A stretch of 64,000 nt of DNA from Lepeophtheirus salmonis (lineage: Eukaryota; Arthropoda; Copepoda; Siphonostomatoida; Caligidae): positions 17,422,001 through 17,486,000 of the forward strand of contig NC_052138.2 of NCBI RefSeq assembly GCF_016086655.4. The letters run 5' to 3'. This document shows positions 22,301 to 31,839 of the stretch, in pieces (position 1 is the stretch's first letter; every line of letters starts with the position of its first letter). The notes beneath the pieces are model-generated. The model ran no database searches. It was given only the letters and a program-made list of their open reading frames with translations, and was not told the origin of the DNA. The position numbers and the translations under genes are program-made.

Positions 22301-24347
22301 TGCTAGAATTACTCCAATGTCGATCCCTAACTCTACTCTGAGTCCAACAAGGATATACAATTGTAACTCCACCACAAATCCTCAGGGTTATGCCCCGTCT
22401 ATTAGGAACACATTCGAATGTTCAATCGGGATTTGAATATAATTGAATCTATTTAGGAAAGGATGTTCCCTACTCAGGAATTAAATAATAATGACAACTG
22501 CTAAGGAATATAAGAACTGATTATGTAAATTGACTTCAAAACAGATTTCTAGGTCGGATCCAGTAAACGTAATAATATAATGTTTATTTACACTTAATCA
22601 GTGCGACTCCTTCTGAACAATTAAAGGAACACTAAAAAAAAAATTGTACAAAAGATTAATTAGGTTTGCTTGACCATATTTATTATTCCAAGATTCCAGT
22701 TTCGGATTCAATATTTGTTAGTAGTTTGCTAAAGCATAATATATTACGCATAAACATGTTATTGAACTATAGATTTCAGTTAGTTTATGGTACAACTCAA
22801 TAATATATTATTTTTGAGTTGTAATGTTGTTATCACGCAATTTCATGAAAAATGATATCTTAATTTTGTCTTTGTTCTAAAAGATCGGTTACCAACAAAA
22901 GTATATAGTTTATTTGATAAATGATTTCAAAATGTATGTTTTACTCAACTTTTAAACACATTCAATTATTTTATAAATACTCCAATGAATAAAAATGTTG
23001 ACATAAGATGATTTACACAAAATTAATCTTGAATACTTTTTCTAAAAATTGTGCCTAGAATCATTTGTATTAATTTATAAGAATTATAATTTAATATGAT
23101 TAAAGCTTCGAAGGTGCCGCAAACTGTGAAAAATCTTATTAATCAAATAAAGGTTTTAAAGTAGGGTTAAATTTTTTGGATATATCAACTCATTTTAGAA
23201 ATTTGAATACAAACACTACAATTAAACAAAATATATGGACTGTATGATATTAAAAAATAAATGAGACAATTTCTTGTTTTCTTGATTTTAAACAATATTA
23301 TTTTTCTAATTAAGACACCGGAAATTGAAAACGACAAATTGAATTACTATGAATTATTTGAATTGTTACATAACTTACATAAGACAAATATTGAATAACA
23401 AGTTTAAAATGTTGGCAAGACTTATATTTTGATGATATATGATAGTTAAAAAAACTTTGAATTTTGATCTTTCCTTCTTTCTAGAAATGATAAAAACCAC
23501 TTCAATGCCACCTTCTTTTTTTATATTTTCAGGGCAATTAAATATAAGATTTGGTAATAAAGTCGGGTTCCTTTTTAGCTCTGTTGCCATTGTCCTAGGC
23601 AGCCTCGTCATGATTCTAGTCGATGTGCATCGCCGTAACTTACGTAAAAAGCATAGTCACAACTCCTCTCACCATCACCATCACCAAGGGAGCCGCAGTC
23701 GCAGCAACATTTGTACCAGTGTGTTACCCCATATTAATAATGGCAATAGCTCTGGATCTCATCAACACCACCCTAATAACACAAACTCCACAGTTTGTAA
23801 AGTAATTGAGTCTGAAAACAAGAAAATTTCGTCCCAAGGGGATGAAAAAGTTGAAGAGATCATAGATGATGTACTTCTGGATGAGGAGTTGGACGATCCT
23901 GACTTAATTGAGCCCATGTTTAGACGTCGATCACTCAAACCAACAGTGAGTCTGTTTTCCAGAGAAGAAGAGGATGAAGACGATCTAGACTTTGATATAT
24001 TCTATGAGAACTACTGCTGCACGTTGGAGGAAGGAGGTCGTCGTAAACGTGTTTTATTATTGGATGATGATGTCGAATATTTAAATGATAATATAACGTC
24101 ATGTAGCAAGGTGGAGAATCGCCTTGTTTTCTCCGAGTATGAACAAAATCTCATTAAAGAGACTGAAGGATTAAAGTATAACAATCTTAATAATAATGGG
24201 GATGGGGCACGGAAATTGGGAAGGAAAAGATCATCGATTTTGTTTAAGCAACCATCTGATCTTGGAAATGGACGAAGGCTCTCAAAATCCCATTGGTGGA
24301 ATGAGTCAAAGAGAAACATTACTCCAATAGATGAAGCCTCCGTTTGA
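10161..24347 (+). CDS. SLC16 monocarboxylate-transporter-like protein, five exons, 5' end missing
   Basis: Joined exons 10161-10346, 17402-17549, 17786-18068, 18130-18505 and 23533-24347 give one open frame of 601 residues ending in TGA. All four introns start GT and end AG, and the junction phases agree. The product is a polytopic plasma-membrane transporter of the major facilitator superfamily, SLC16 type; family members move monocarboxylates or related small molecules. Seen in sequence: a stretch beginning WLGAFSTS (TM2), then TM3-TM6 with the loop motif GQYFKRKREL, a basic central loop containing YHPQRRAILHLK, TM7-TM12, and about 250 residues of hydrophilic tail. The tail is His-rich first (SSHHHHHQ) and then strongly acidic. 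TM1, the N-terminal SLC16 signature and the start codon are absent, so at least one more exon lies upstream. The substrate cannot be told. It could be an orphan insect/crustacean MCT rather than a true lactate carrier. Confidence 0.93.
10390..10790. mobile_element. Mariner remnant, rearranged head-to-head
   Basis: At 10425-10510 the plus strand reads DDRRIKVHDIVSAVGIS, the N-terminal helix-turn-helix region of mariner transposases. From about 10790 back to 10510 the minus strand reads, with frameshifts, the catalytic part (VFW, INYLDKGKTITSTYYSSLLD, FHQGNAPAHSSADMVAKL). The two halves of one transposase thus face each other. The remnant lies about 45 bp downstream of an MCT exon donor, inside the intron. 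Confidence 0.75.
11035..11420 (+). repeat. SINE-like family A copy (5' end eroded)
   Basis: Blocks in the same order as the copy at 22030-22515: ACGAAAATTGACATAGTAACC, AAGGGAGAAGAGGAGTTTAGCTACC, TCTACTCTGAATAATACATGG, a GACTCTCCGCCATTTATGAG block and a 3' end AATATATAATAATTATAACAGC. It sits in the first long MCT intron. Confidence 0.55.
12130..12212. mobile_element. Isolated hAT-like terminus
   Basis: A GAACG-rich subterminal block ends in AACAGGTCTG; the reverse complement begins CAGACCTGTTCC and resembles the termini at 1012, 3874 and 59250. I found no partner end or octamer duplication, so this is a solo end or an eroded copy. Confidence 0.4.
12485..12745. repeat. Palindromic AT satellite, locus 1
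   Basis: Irregular repeats of a unit like AGCTATTCACAAAAAATTAAATTTTTGTGA, in which each unit is itself nearly palindromic. The same unit recurs at 40815-41090 (inverted) and 56610-56960. The array ends next to the mariner-like element at 12771. Confidence 0.65.
12771..13271 (-). mobile_element. Mariner-like element, internally deleted
   Basis: Termini GAAGGTGGACTGAAAAGTTTCC (12771) and the reverse complement of the right end, GAAGGTGGTCTGAAAAATTTCC (13271), form TIRs. Just inside the left end the minus strand encodes the typical mariner C-terminus (VEYYLDGLQRWEPRWEKCIE then LYGDYVE). The catalytic core is missing. About 500 bp remain, so it is non-autonomous. Confidence 0.8.
13272..14860. 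other. MCT intron sequence, nothing recognised
   Basis: AT-rich DNA with poly-T runs (about 14159-14174). Short open frames on both strands show no family motifs. Confidence 0.4.
15423..15690 (-). pseudogene. Coding-like remnant in the MCT intron, unrecognised
   Basis: A minus-strand frame of 74 codons starts MKYLESQFSTTPPASMIGT and continues upstream of that Met after a stop. Its composition (Pro, Ser, Met, Tyr) is more protein-like than the surrounding AT-rich frames. The style recalls proteins carried by arthropod transposons, but I cannot name the family. It is probably a dead insertion, not a host exon, since its strand is opposite to the MCT gene. Confidence 0.3.
15870..17400. other. 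MCT intron sequence, nothing firm
   Basis: A GC-richer block at about 15920-15975 (GGGGGGTCTGGAGGCC) may be a transposon tip. The rest is AT-rich without motifs. Confidence 0.35.
17402..17549 (+). CDS. MCT-like gene, second visible exon (TM4-TM5)
   Basis: The acceptor is TTCTTCAAG and the donor GTATGAAT. The upstream G joins GA to rebuild a Gly codon. The exon encodes GVGMTRDPCTLMIGQYFKR, the TM4-loop-TM5 signature of SLC16 transporters, followed by the TM5 helix ending LQFALR. It leaves with two bases (AG), completed by A of the next exon to give Arg. The intron before it is 7,055 bp and full of repeats. Confidence 0.93.
17786..18068 (+). CDS. MCT-like gene, third visible exon (TM6, central loop, TM7)
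   Basis: The exon follows acceptor ACTAACAG after a 236 bp intron. It encodes SLGWILGLQLVTGV (TM6), then the cytoplasmic central loop, rich in Lys/Arg and containing RSASLYHPQRRAILHL, then TM7 (ILLLSIAVSSFGLNCPLYYI). It ends in phase 0 at ATT|GTAAAATA. A longer forward open frame reads a few codons into the intron before a stop; this is read-through, not an alternative gene. Confidence 0.92.
18130..18505 (+). CDS. MCT-like gene, fourth visible exon (TM8-TM11)
   Basis: The exon follows a very short 61 bp intron (18069-18129) with acceptor ATTTTTCAG. It encodes TQQALIAEVRGNK, TM8 (LLLNVYLGLGWSFGCCLFG), TM9, TM10 (IFAWIYGFFLGGYNYTLKMY) and TM11 up to GVFISG. It ends in phase 1 at CCG|GTAATA. 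TM8 shows no Asp/Arg pair of the kind known to be essential in mammalian MCT1. Confidence 0.92.
18506..20040. other. MCT intron, nothing recognised
   Basis: AT-rich sequence with a poly-A run at about 19722-19740. The 76-codon minus frame at 18826 has no recognisable motif. Confidence 0.4.
20041..20600. mobile_element. Short TIR element (MITE) with 5-bp flanking duplication
   Basis: The 16-bp TIR GGGCTGGTATGGTACG at 20046 is matched exactly, inverted, at 20595. Both ends are flanked by CACTA (20041-20045 and 20596-20600). Length is 550 bp. Inside, a 66-codon forward frame (20323-20523) has a spacing faintly like the C-terminal part of a hAT transposase, but I do not claim it. It lies in the last MCT intron. 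Confidence 0.7.
20942..21081. repeat. Small palindromic MITE or hairpin
   Basis: The ends CCGCCGGCTA and TAGCCGGCGG are perfect inverses. Inner blocks TGATCAATAAAACCTTCAACC and GGTTGAAAGTTTTAATGGTC also pair, so the whole 140 bp folds into a near-complete hairpin. The GC-rich tips stand out in AT-rich DNA. Confidence 0.65.
21325..21585 (-). repeat. SINE-like family A, minus-strand partial copy
   Basis: Inverted relative to the copy at 22095-22345. Shared blocks are CTTGTTGGACTC, TCACTTGTCACA..TGATTGTAGCT..TCTAATGAAACGTCAT and TTTTCATCACTAG.AATCAAT. The 109-codon forward frame here is the antisense of the repeat, not a gene. Confidence 0.6.
22030..22518 (+). repeat. SINE-like family A, longest copy with tRNA-like head
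   Basis: Starts CGTAGCTCAATGGACAACGC, an A-box-like tRNA promoter, followed by a weak B-box-like AATTGATTCTAG. The body and the 3' end (AATTAAATAATAATGACAACTGCT) define the family. RNA polymerase III transcription followed by retroposition by a partner LINE is the usual mechanism for such repeats; that is family knowledge, not shown here. Confidence 0.65.
22545..22640 (+). repeat. SINE-like family B, 3' tail
   Basis: Contains TATAATGTTTATTTACACTTAATCAGTGCGACTCC and AATTAAAGGAAC, matching the tails at 33340-33420 and 49183-49260. It follows almost directly after the family A copy. Confidence 0.55.
22641..23532. other. End of the last MCT intron, AT-rich
   Basis: No repeat or coding signature was found up to the acceptor of the last exon. 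Confidence 0.4.
23533..24347 (+). CDS. MCT-like gene, last exon (TM12 and hydrophilic tail)
   Basis: The acceptor TATATTTTCAG precedes GG CAA TTA. An upstream in-frame ATG makes a longer open frame from 23439, but that stretch is intron. The exon encodes NKVGFLFSSVAIVLGSLVMI (TM12), then DVHRRN and a basic stretch. After that come a His cluster (HSHNSSHHHHHQ, about 23652-23687), acidic clusters (around 23853-23915 and 23964-24002) and a basic/Ser-rich end finishing IDEASV. The tail is long for an SLC16 protein and low in complexity, so it is probably disordered and cytosolic. An internal 60-codon frame at 23623 in another phase is a shadow. Confidence 0.93.
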
Positions 24348-24452
24348 TAAACCAAATAATCGACTATTTATTGATTAAGATTTTTTTTTATTTGCTACTT
24401 TTATTTATTTAATGGTTACAAAAACCAATGGCTGTGATTACATACATGTTCC

Positions 24453-24458
24453 AATAAA
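24453..24458 (+). promoter_or_regulatory. Poly(A) signal of the MCT-like gene
   Basis: An AATAAA hexamer lies 106 bases after the TGA stop in AT-rich 3' UTR. It is the first canonical hexamer downstream of the coding end. Confidence 0.6.
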
Positions 24459-24649
24459 AATAATTACAAAAGTTATTCTATAAGAATGTCAGTATTATTT
24501 CATATACATAATTTGTACAATAATGTAAAATCTCTGTTGTCCGTTTCTTTCCTTTATTTATTTTAATCTTTTTTGTTTTTCATTTCCGTTTTAAATGCAA
24601 AAATAAATAATTTATATATTTTTTTCAATGCCTATATTGAAATGATTTA

Positions 24650-24655
24650 AATAAA
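24650..24655 (+). promoter_or_regulatory. Second possible poly(A) signal
   Basis: A further AATAAA followed by AGACTTATTTTTATT (T-rich downstream element) could give a longer 3' UTR. In DNA this AT-rich, chance hexamers are common. Confidence 0.35.
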
Positions 24656-25179
24656 GACTTATTTTTATTAAACTGCTTGGTATATTTATTAATGATTTTT
24701 CCATTTATTCCTCATTCACTAAAAATGAGGTCCATTGTTTCCATTTCACTCGTGGTTGAAATCATAATAATTATGCAGTAACAAATGGATATTATGCTAT
24801 TAAAATATAATATATAATGAAATATTTTATTGACACACGAATAACTAGTATAATGTTAATGTCAAAGTTTGTGAGCTAACACATTGATGTCACCACTAGG
24901 ACTAAATCCTACCATTTTTAGTTTGCATCAACCTTCAAACTATACGTGTAAAATTTGTCAGTTGTCGTACAATTGGTTCAGAATATATATTATTGTAAAT
25001 GAAACAACTTTTGTTATTGTTCAAAACAAAAATAATTTCGTGTGTTAATGAAAATTTGCTTCTGTGCAAAAAAAATACTGATGAATCCAATATATTAATT
25101 TATAAACATTATTTGAACTCTGCAACAGCGAAATCATGCATTGAAAAATAATTCACTAATTTTAAATGAGGTGAAATGA

Positions 25180-25604
25180 GTGTTGAAGATGATGTGGACG
25201 TCTGAAAGAAGCAATTACCGAAGAAAACATAAAACAACATGTTCATGATTCGGAGCAATTTTTATTAACATTCAATGGTAATAAATACTATTTTTTAGAA
25301 AAAATATGTAACTATGGATGAAACGTGGCTCCATCGCTACACTACAGACTCTAATCGACAGTCAGGCGAGTGGGTTTCATGCGGTGAACCGAATCCAAAG
25401 CGTGGAAATGAACAGCAATTGTCTAGCAAGATTATGGACTCAGTATTCTGGGACTTGCATGGTAAAATATTCATTGATTACCTCGAAAAGGGCCAAATTA
25501 TCAACAGTAATTATTGTACAGCATTATTGGAGCGTTTGAAAGATGAAATTACAAAGAAAAGGGCCCAATTTGAAGAAGAAAAACAATGTATCACAAATCA
25601 CTAA
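25180..25604 (+). pseudogene. Mariner transposase fragment, both ends and an inner part lost
   Basis: The frame from 25314 reads MDETWLHRYTTDSN, which includes the first catalytic Asp of mariner transposases. It continues GEWVSCGEPNPKRGNEQ, VFWDLHGKIFIDYLEKGQII and LLERLKDEITKKRAQF, then stops just before the expected second catalytic Asp. In front of it (25187-25310) shorter pieces remain, including one reading DSEQFLLTFN; between the head and this piece an internal segment is deleted. No TIRs are visible. An overlapping 73-codon frame at 25318 is a shadow. Confidence 0.9.
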
Positions 25605-27900
25605 AAACGAATTTAGCTTACTAATTTTTCAGCTGACTTGATATATTCTGACAACTTGTTTACATTAACAAAAATTTTAGGTTCCAATTTAATTTATAAC
25701 AAAAATTCCCCCTAGTTTAAGTCATTATAAATCCGGATATAATGTCCATTTGAATCTTATATTTATATGTAAATTTATCCACATTTCATCCTCAGGATTG
25801 TCTACAAAATGTCAATTTTTCCGGCAGTTGACAGTGTTAATTTCCTTTACGTCCTCGTCTTAGACCTCTTTATCTGATAATTTCTTGTGGGATGGAGAAT
25901 GTTGATACTTCGATTTGGAAGATAATTCTAGTACAACTTATATATCTTAAAGGTGATAAGAAGGCCTTGATGATAATGCACCGTTCGTATGGTTGTAAAA
26001 TTCCAGTGGAGTTAAAATTATTATCTTGTCTCTCATGGACTGATAAATTATCCATTACTTAATTATTGTGTTACTAAAACTAAATATAAAATGTACTGTA
26101 AACTTAAATAACTTTGCTATTAAAAAAATCGAAATTAGAGTTTTTAATAATAAAAATGCTTCTTTTTAGGATAGAAGGACTCTACAAGAAATATAAAAAT
26201 TAATTAGACATAAAAATATAACTTTTTCTAGTTAACTATTTTCAGTTTCTTTCAAAATGGTTATAAATCTTCTAAAATAGTGTAAGTAATGGAAAAAATT
26301 CAAATGAAAATACAGAAGAACCAACTAATGTTAGATTCATGACAAAAAAAGGCATATATTCGTTATTATATAATCGACTTTAATACGAGTAAAACCTACT
26401 GATGGAAAAGATTAAAGGGATCCAATGAAATGGATTAAGTTAGCAATATTCACGACGAGTGTTTATAGCACTGATTTTAACAACTTAATGGACAATGCAA
26501 TTTTGAGGAGTATAAGAGTTTGATATGGAGTTGGAAAATAATTGTGACGATAACTAATATTAATTTAAATAATTCACATAATATTTGACGTTAATTGGAA
26601 TTATATTGTAAAAATGAATGATTAGTATTTATCGGAATGTTTTTAATATTTAACAGGCTCAATTTGACAAGGAGTTATTTTTAACAAGACGGGGAAAAGT
26701 TTTGATACCATTTTCAATCCCATTTTTGATAGGGTTATAGATTATAATTCAAAAACTTAGTCACTTAGCTAAAAGTAACTTTCATATAATGTAAAGAGTT
26801 TTAACAAAAGAAATAAGATAATCATAATGGGGAAAAAAGCTTATATGAAGATCCTAAAGGTGAAGTAACGTCAGTGTAAGCTCTTTTTTCTTTCATAGTT
26901 ATGTATAATATTTATTCTATGTATCAAATGAAAGCTGAAAACCTAAGCTTTTAGTTAAAGGATTTTGATTTTTTTGATTCAATTTACTAAACTTATCAAA
27001 AACTGCTATTAAAGATACCTATCTATATTATTAATAAGAAATTGTGTGTTGTTGTATTCGTATCTCAAGGCGTTTATGCTTTGGCATAGCTGGTATTCAT
27101 TGCTGCAAACTGAAGGTTTTATTCTACTACATTCTTACTATGCCACACAGTCAATCAAACTCCCTTTGTCGTCTCTATGTATTTTTTTATCTATGGTTAC
27201 AGTAATTATAAATCGAATTCAAATTAAGCCAATCAACGTTCAAAACACTCTTAAGGGGGAAATAACAAGAAAAATCAAGAACGGACAAGAGAATGCATTC
27301 ATTATAATCCGATTAGACCAGACTTCAAGGGACTGATTAAAATTTGTCTACTATAAAAGAAATCCGCCTATCAAATTAATTAAATACTCTATTATAACTA
27401 ATTCGGAAATTTAATAAATGTTCGGTTTTATCGGTTTTTAATATGGGGCTTAAAAGTAGTCCCGTCCTGAAAAGTCTTGTCCCTGTCCTAAGGAAAGTCA
27501 CAAATTTTAAAGCGTTTTTTACAAGGCATCATTTTGACTCATAGTGTTGTAAAGTATTTCAGTTTATCATAGGAATTCGTTTGTAAAACTTTAATTATCT
27601 TTAAACACGAGAATATTTATTTATTATTCTTAATTTAGGCCAAAGCTAAGTATCAAATTAAGCTTGTTAAAATTTTTGAAGATTGATATATGATGACATA
27701 TGTATGAGGATGTCATTTTTTAAATCATGGGCTAAATAGTTTTGCAGTTGGTTTGATTTAAAAACAATGGGATGAAGGTTTTTCTATTTTCCTGAGAGAC
27801 AAAAAGAAGAATGTTTTATTTATAGAGCAACAGTGTTAAATATTACTTTTGTTATAACCTATCAGTCAGTAAATTGAACATAGCATACAAAATAGGAGCT
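25605..27900. other. Intergenic, no supported gene
   Basis: Mostly AT-rich. Around 27215-27285 a block (CAACGTTCAAAACACTCTTAAGGGGGAAATAA) recurs at 40420-40470, marking a dispersed repeat. The 96-codon forward frame at 27046 runs into that repeat and shows no domain. Confidence 0.4.
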
Positions 27901-27925
27901 GTTGTCAATCACCTTGAATAAGATT

Positions 27926-28190
27926 TTTGAATATGATATGCCCCATTCACTAAAACTGTCTATTAACGAGCATATTACAAAATTCAAGGGCAAGCAATAC
28001 TTGAAAAAGAAACCTATTAAATGGTATTCAAATGTTGCTGCAAGAGCTGCACCAAAACGGGATATCAATAATAGTTGGATTTGTATCTTGGCAAAAAGGA
28101 AAATACTGAATTTGGACTTGGAAAAAGTGTTGTGTTGAAATTGTAAAAGAAGCTTATGAATTTGTAGTGTGCACATTATAATAAAAAAAT
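27926..28190 (+). pseudogene. PiggyBac-type transposase remnant
   Basis: The forward frame reads SLKLSINEHITKFKGKQYLK, then KKPIKWYSNVAARA. This is the block after the first catalytic region of piggyBac/PGBD transposases, where an Asp normally precedes Glu in S-x-D-E; here it is Asn-Glu. After a frameshift it continues with LGLGKSVV-like sequence. Only about 80 residues survive, with no TTAA-flanked ends seen, so it is inactive. The minus-strand 104-codon frame over it is a shadow. Confidence 0.75.
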
Positions 28191-28317
28191 TCTTAAATTG
28201 TTTTTGTTTTGTTTATTCCCTATTTACCCTTCAAGACAATAGAAACGTCGGTTTTACTAAAAATATCCCAAAAACTGTATATCTAATTTTGGGAAAATAA
28301 AGATAAACTCGTCTTTC

Positions 28318-28554
28318 ATGTCCAATTTAATAAAAAAATGCAAAAATATCATTTTGGATATTATGGTCCCGAAAGAGTTAACAGACCAGTGTTATGTTTC
28401 CGAATGTTTAATAAAAGAATGTTCCAGTTACTTTCAGCTCCCTTTAATCACTGGTGATATTTCAGATTTCGTAATATTAATCCATAAGAAAATGAAGAAT
28501 CGACCATTTCTTTATGGAAAATTGACATTTATTTTGATAAATAAGTTGGATTGA
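28318..28554 (+). CDS. Unrecognised 78-codon open frame
   Basis: Starts MSNLIKKCKNIILDIMVPKE and contains three Cys residues (ECLIKECSSYF). It lies about 130 bp after the piggyBac remnant and could be part of the same dead element. No domain recognised. A chance frame is also possible. Confidence 0.2.
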   Translation: MSNLIKKCKNIILDIMVPKELTDQCYVSECLIKECSSYFQLPLITGDISDFVILIHKKMKNRPFLYGKLTFILINKLD

Positions 28555-28559
28555 ACACT

Positions 28560-29870
28560 TTCAAAGTTGTTTTCCAATAATTTAGCATAATCTGCATTTG
28601 CATGTTATATTTGTACATATATTTAAACAAAAAAGAAATATCTTAAGGTTAAAGTGCCTCATTACCTCTGAGACTTCATGCTCACTCTTTGTATAGTTTT
28701 CATTTAATTGTGCATTATATCTTGTATATATATGTTTGTATGATTTAGCATTCTACCTTTAACTACCTAATATTAATACAGGTAATTGATTCAATAAAAA
28801 AACGAATGATTCAACATAATCTCAAACAGCCATCATTATAATAAACATTTTACGAATAAATAGTAAATGCTTAGTTACTTGTACAATAATATTAAAATAT
28901 ACATATACAACGTACATATGAGTGTGATGTCTTTAGCATGAAAACAATTTTGAGCAAAAATCAAGAGAAGAAAAATTATCAAGTTTATTTTTTTTTACAT
29001 ACAACCCAATATTTCATGAACATTTTTTGGTCAATTATAAACTTTGTAATCAAATTTCTGGGTTATTTTGAGATACGCATAATTTTTAATTATAGATTAA
29101 ACCCTTAATTTAATTTAGCCCCCTATTTGATATTCTACTTTCATGTAGAATCAATCAATTTCTAATTCTTTCATTGTGACAATGAATTTTTGATAATTGG
29201 GTAATTTTTAATAATTTGTTGATAGAAATGAACGATAATTTGTAAAAGAACACAAATATAATTCTGACTCAATTTTGATTAAAATCATTTTGTCTTACTT
29301 TTGTGTTGATGTGCCTTATTCATTTATACAAATATTGAGATAGATATTAGGGATGTGTAGTATGACCCGACATTCCTACTTTGGAGAAAAACTATTTCTT
29401 GGTAAGAGTACAGTTCTCTCCGTATAAGCGTGCATCCTTTTAATTACGAATTAAATACATGACTAATTATTCAAATAACTTATATATATAAGTTATTTAT
29501 AAAATAAGTTGGAAAATATAGGAAGCAGTTATTGCCAATTATTGAATAATTTTATGAAATATTTTTACAAATGGATTTGTTGATATCACAAATCATTTCT
29601 TTTATTAAATATGGTCCCATTCTTGGACAATCATAGATTTCAAATTTTTTTTTGGAATTAACCCTCCTTTTGAGATAACCCGATATGAAATAATTTATAA
29701 AGAGGCCATAAACCTTTTCAACCCAAATCGTGCCGGAAGTTATACTTTTTGGTAGGTTATGATATTTAATTGAAACCAGAGTCCAAAGTGGTGTTCATAT
29801 AAACTCTGGGGTTGATTTTAAGTCATTTTTAGATATAAATTAACGAGTTTTTTGTCAGAGCAAATCAGTC
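28560..29870. other. AT-rich intergenic, nothing recognised
   Basis: No open frame of note, no TIR pair, and no RNA gene signature. Confidence 0.45.
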
Positions 29871-29874
29871 CCCC

Positions 29875-30420
29875 AACGGATCACAGTTTGAGCTTTGATC
29901 TTTCTGGTCACCATATTTTTTTCAACCTCTAGGACATTGTTGATGTGTTGGGATATAATTTTTTGCCAAATACTTTAATTAATGACATTCAAATAAAAAA
30001 AGTTTATTATTGGTGAATACAATATAATGAGGTCGTGTGATTTTTTCAACCAGCGATGAATCTCGACTTCTTTTTTCCACCAGAGATATCTGAAGGAGAA
30101 TGACGAATCCAAGGCATGTAAACCTTCATCCTAACTTATTTTTGACAATTATGTTCATGAAATCTTGAAACAAATTAATATCTTCAAACATTTTGTAATA
30201 GATCTCAATGGATTTTGAAGAATTCTCATCCGGACGGCTTTTATCGCTTCTTAAGTCCTTTATAGTCTCACTTTTGATGTCCTTGGTCCCAAGGCTCCTG
30301 TGTTAGTCTTTTTGAATCATTTTAAAATCCCTTTTGTACTTAAACTTCTTTCAAAAAGATTTACGACGGCTTCTATTCGATCTCCTATCATTCCAAAAAT
30401 ATAAGGGGGTTTTATTAAAA
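29875..30420 (-). pseudogene. Decayed Tc1-like transposase remnant
   Basis: Read on the minus strand with several frameshifts: RIEAVVNLFERSLSTKGILK (first helix-turn-helix), then VRMRILQNPLRSITK, which matches the second DNA-binding region of Tc1-like transposases, then weaker catalytic-region echoes toward 29880. No TIRs were found. Confidence 0.5.
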
Positions 30421-31344
30421 TTAAATAACTAAAACATATCAGTTTGACTTTGTACTCTGATTATTTGAAACAAAATAAGCAGGATCTATTTAAAATTAGT
30501 CAATCAAATATGGAGTGCATGCTTATCTTGAGAGGACTGTATATATGGCAGTAAACAATATACATATGGTTCAAAATCTGTTTGAAATTACACTAAAGTG
30601 TCGTAAGAACCAGAGTAGAGGCTCTATAAATTTTCATATTTTTACTCAAAGAAGTGTAAACCAGTCCTGACGAAGCGTATCTGTTCGTATCATTCGTATG
30701 AAGGCCAGTGAAAGTTGATGGATGATGTTTATGAAGATGAACTTTTTCATCCAATTTTGGCTCGCTCATCAACTTTTTGACCGAAGCATTCCTAATCCAC
30801 TGTGCACAACGTTACATCACGCATCCCTAGCATGCATCTACATTATTTTTATATTTGCATATATGAAACTATTATTAAGATACGCTAAACACTAAATAAA
30901 CTACTATCTAAATACATTCTAAATAGTAATGATCTAATCAGAAAATTTGCAAAAAAACAAAATTCTATTGATTTGTCTATCTATTATTATTATTACTTAT
31001 TTTGCAATTATTATTATTTTGACTTCTTGTAAGGAGCACAGTAATTTTTTTTTTTTTTTCATAATAAATGATTGTCTAAAAAAATCGTGACTTGGAAAGG
31101 TATCACGAAATGTTTACTCTTCTACAGTATTTATTATTTTTATATAAAAGCTAAATGATAATAAGAATTAGCTATTTTGTAAAAAATAATAAATGAGTAT
31201 CATTTTTTTTTCTTTATGATTATTAGTGATGAGAAACTCAACTCATTGTATAGACTCGGCTCTTTAATTCCAGTTGCCCAAGAAAAAACTCGACTCTTCG
31301 TGAGTCGTTCAATCGTTGTTGTTGTTTAAAAAAAAAAATATAAG

Positions 31345-31800
31345 TTCTTTACAAGCAATAACAGCCTCAAGATGCTGGTAAACAGATTAGCAGCTCTTGA
31401 AGATGAATGTGTACCATGTTGTCATAATGGTAGCTCGGAGCGAATCCAAATTAAGATGAGAAGTGCGGGAGACATTCTTGTCCAAAACGCCCCAAACTTC
31501 AAAGTCCATAGGGTTGATGTCAAAATGGAGGAGGGTCAGTTGGATGCAGGGCAGAAGTAAGTCATATTGTTAGTGCAAAGTTTTGGTTCTTTTTAGCTGT
31601 AGGAGAGAGGGTGGGTGACTTGGCCTTTTTTGTTGTTGGTCGGACTTTTTACTATTTGGAGTCATGGGATGAAAACATAGCTTGTTTTTTTTTTTGTTTC
31701 AGCTCTCGTGTGATTACATTATGAAAGCTCGTAATTAAAAATAACGGGGATGAAATTGTATTTTAATGCTACTGCGAATTCCGGGTCCTCACTCAGTAAA
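31345..31800 (-). pseudogene. Tc1-like transposase C-terminus, copy 1
   Basis: The minus strand reads INPMDFEVWGVLDKNVSRT then SHLNLDSLRATIMTTWYTF and ends near VIACK. This is the last catalytic region and C-terminus of a Tc1/maT-like transposase. The same family is seen at 42555-43090, including the noncoding block AGCTCGTAATTAAAAATAACG. Confidence 0.75.
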
Positions 31801-31839
31801 CAGAGCATGGTTGAGTCAATTTTGTCTGCAATGATGTAG

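Noticed and set aside
23439..23532. Upstream ATG start for the last MCT exon as a separate gene
   Set aside because: The stretch is hydrophobic intron read-through; a strong acceptor (TATATTTTCAG) sits at 23522-23532 and the exon phase fits the preceding exon.
24011..24355. 114-codon minus-strand frame
   Set aside because: Antisense of the last MCT exon; open only because of codon composition.
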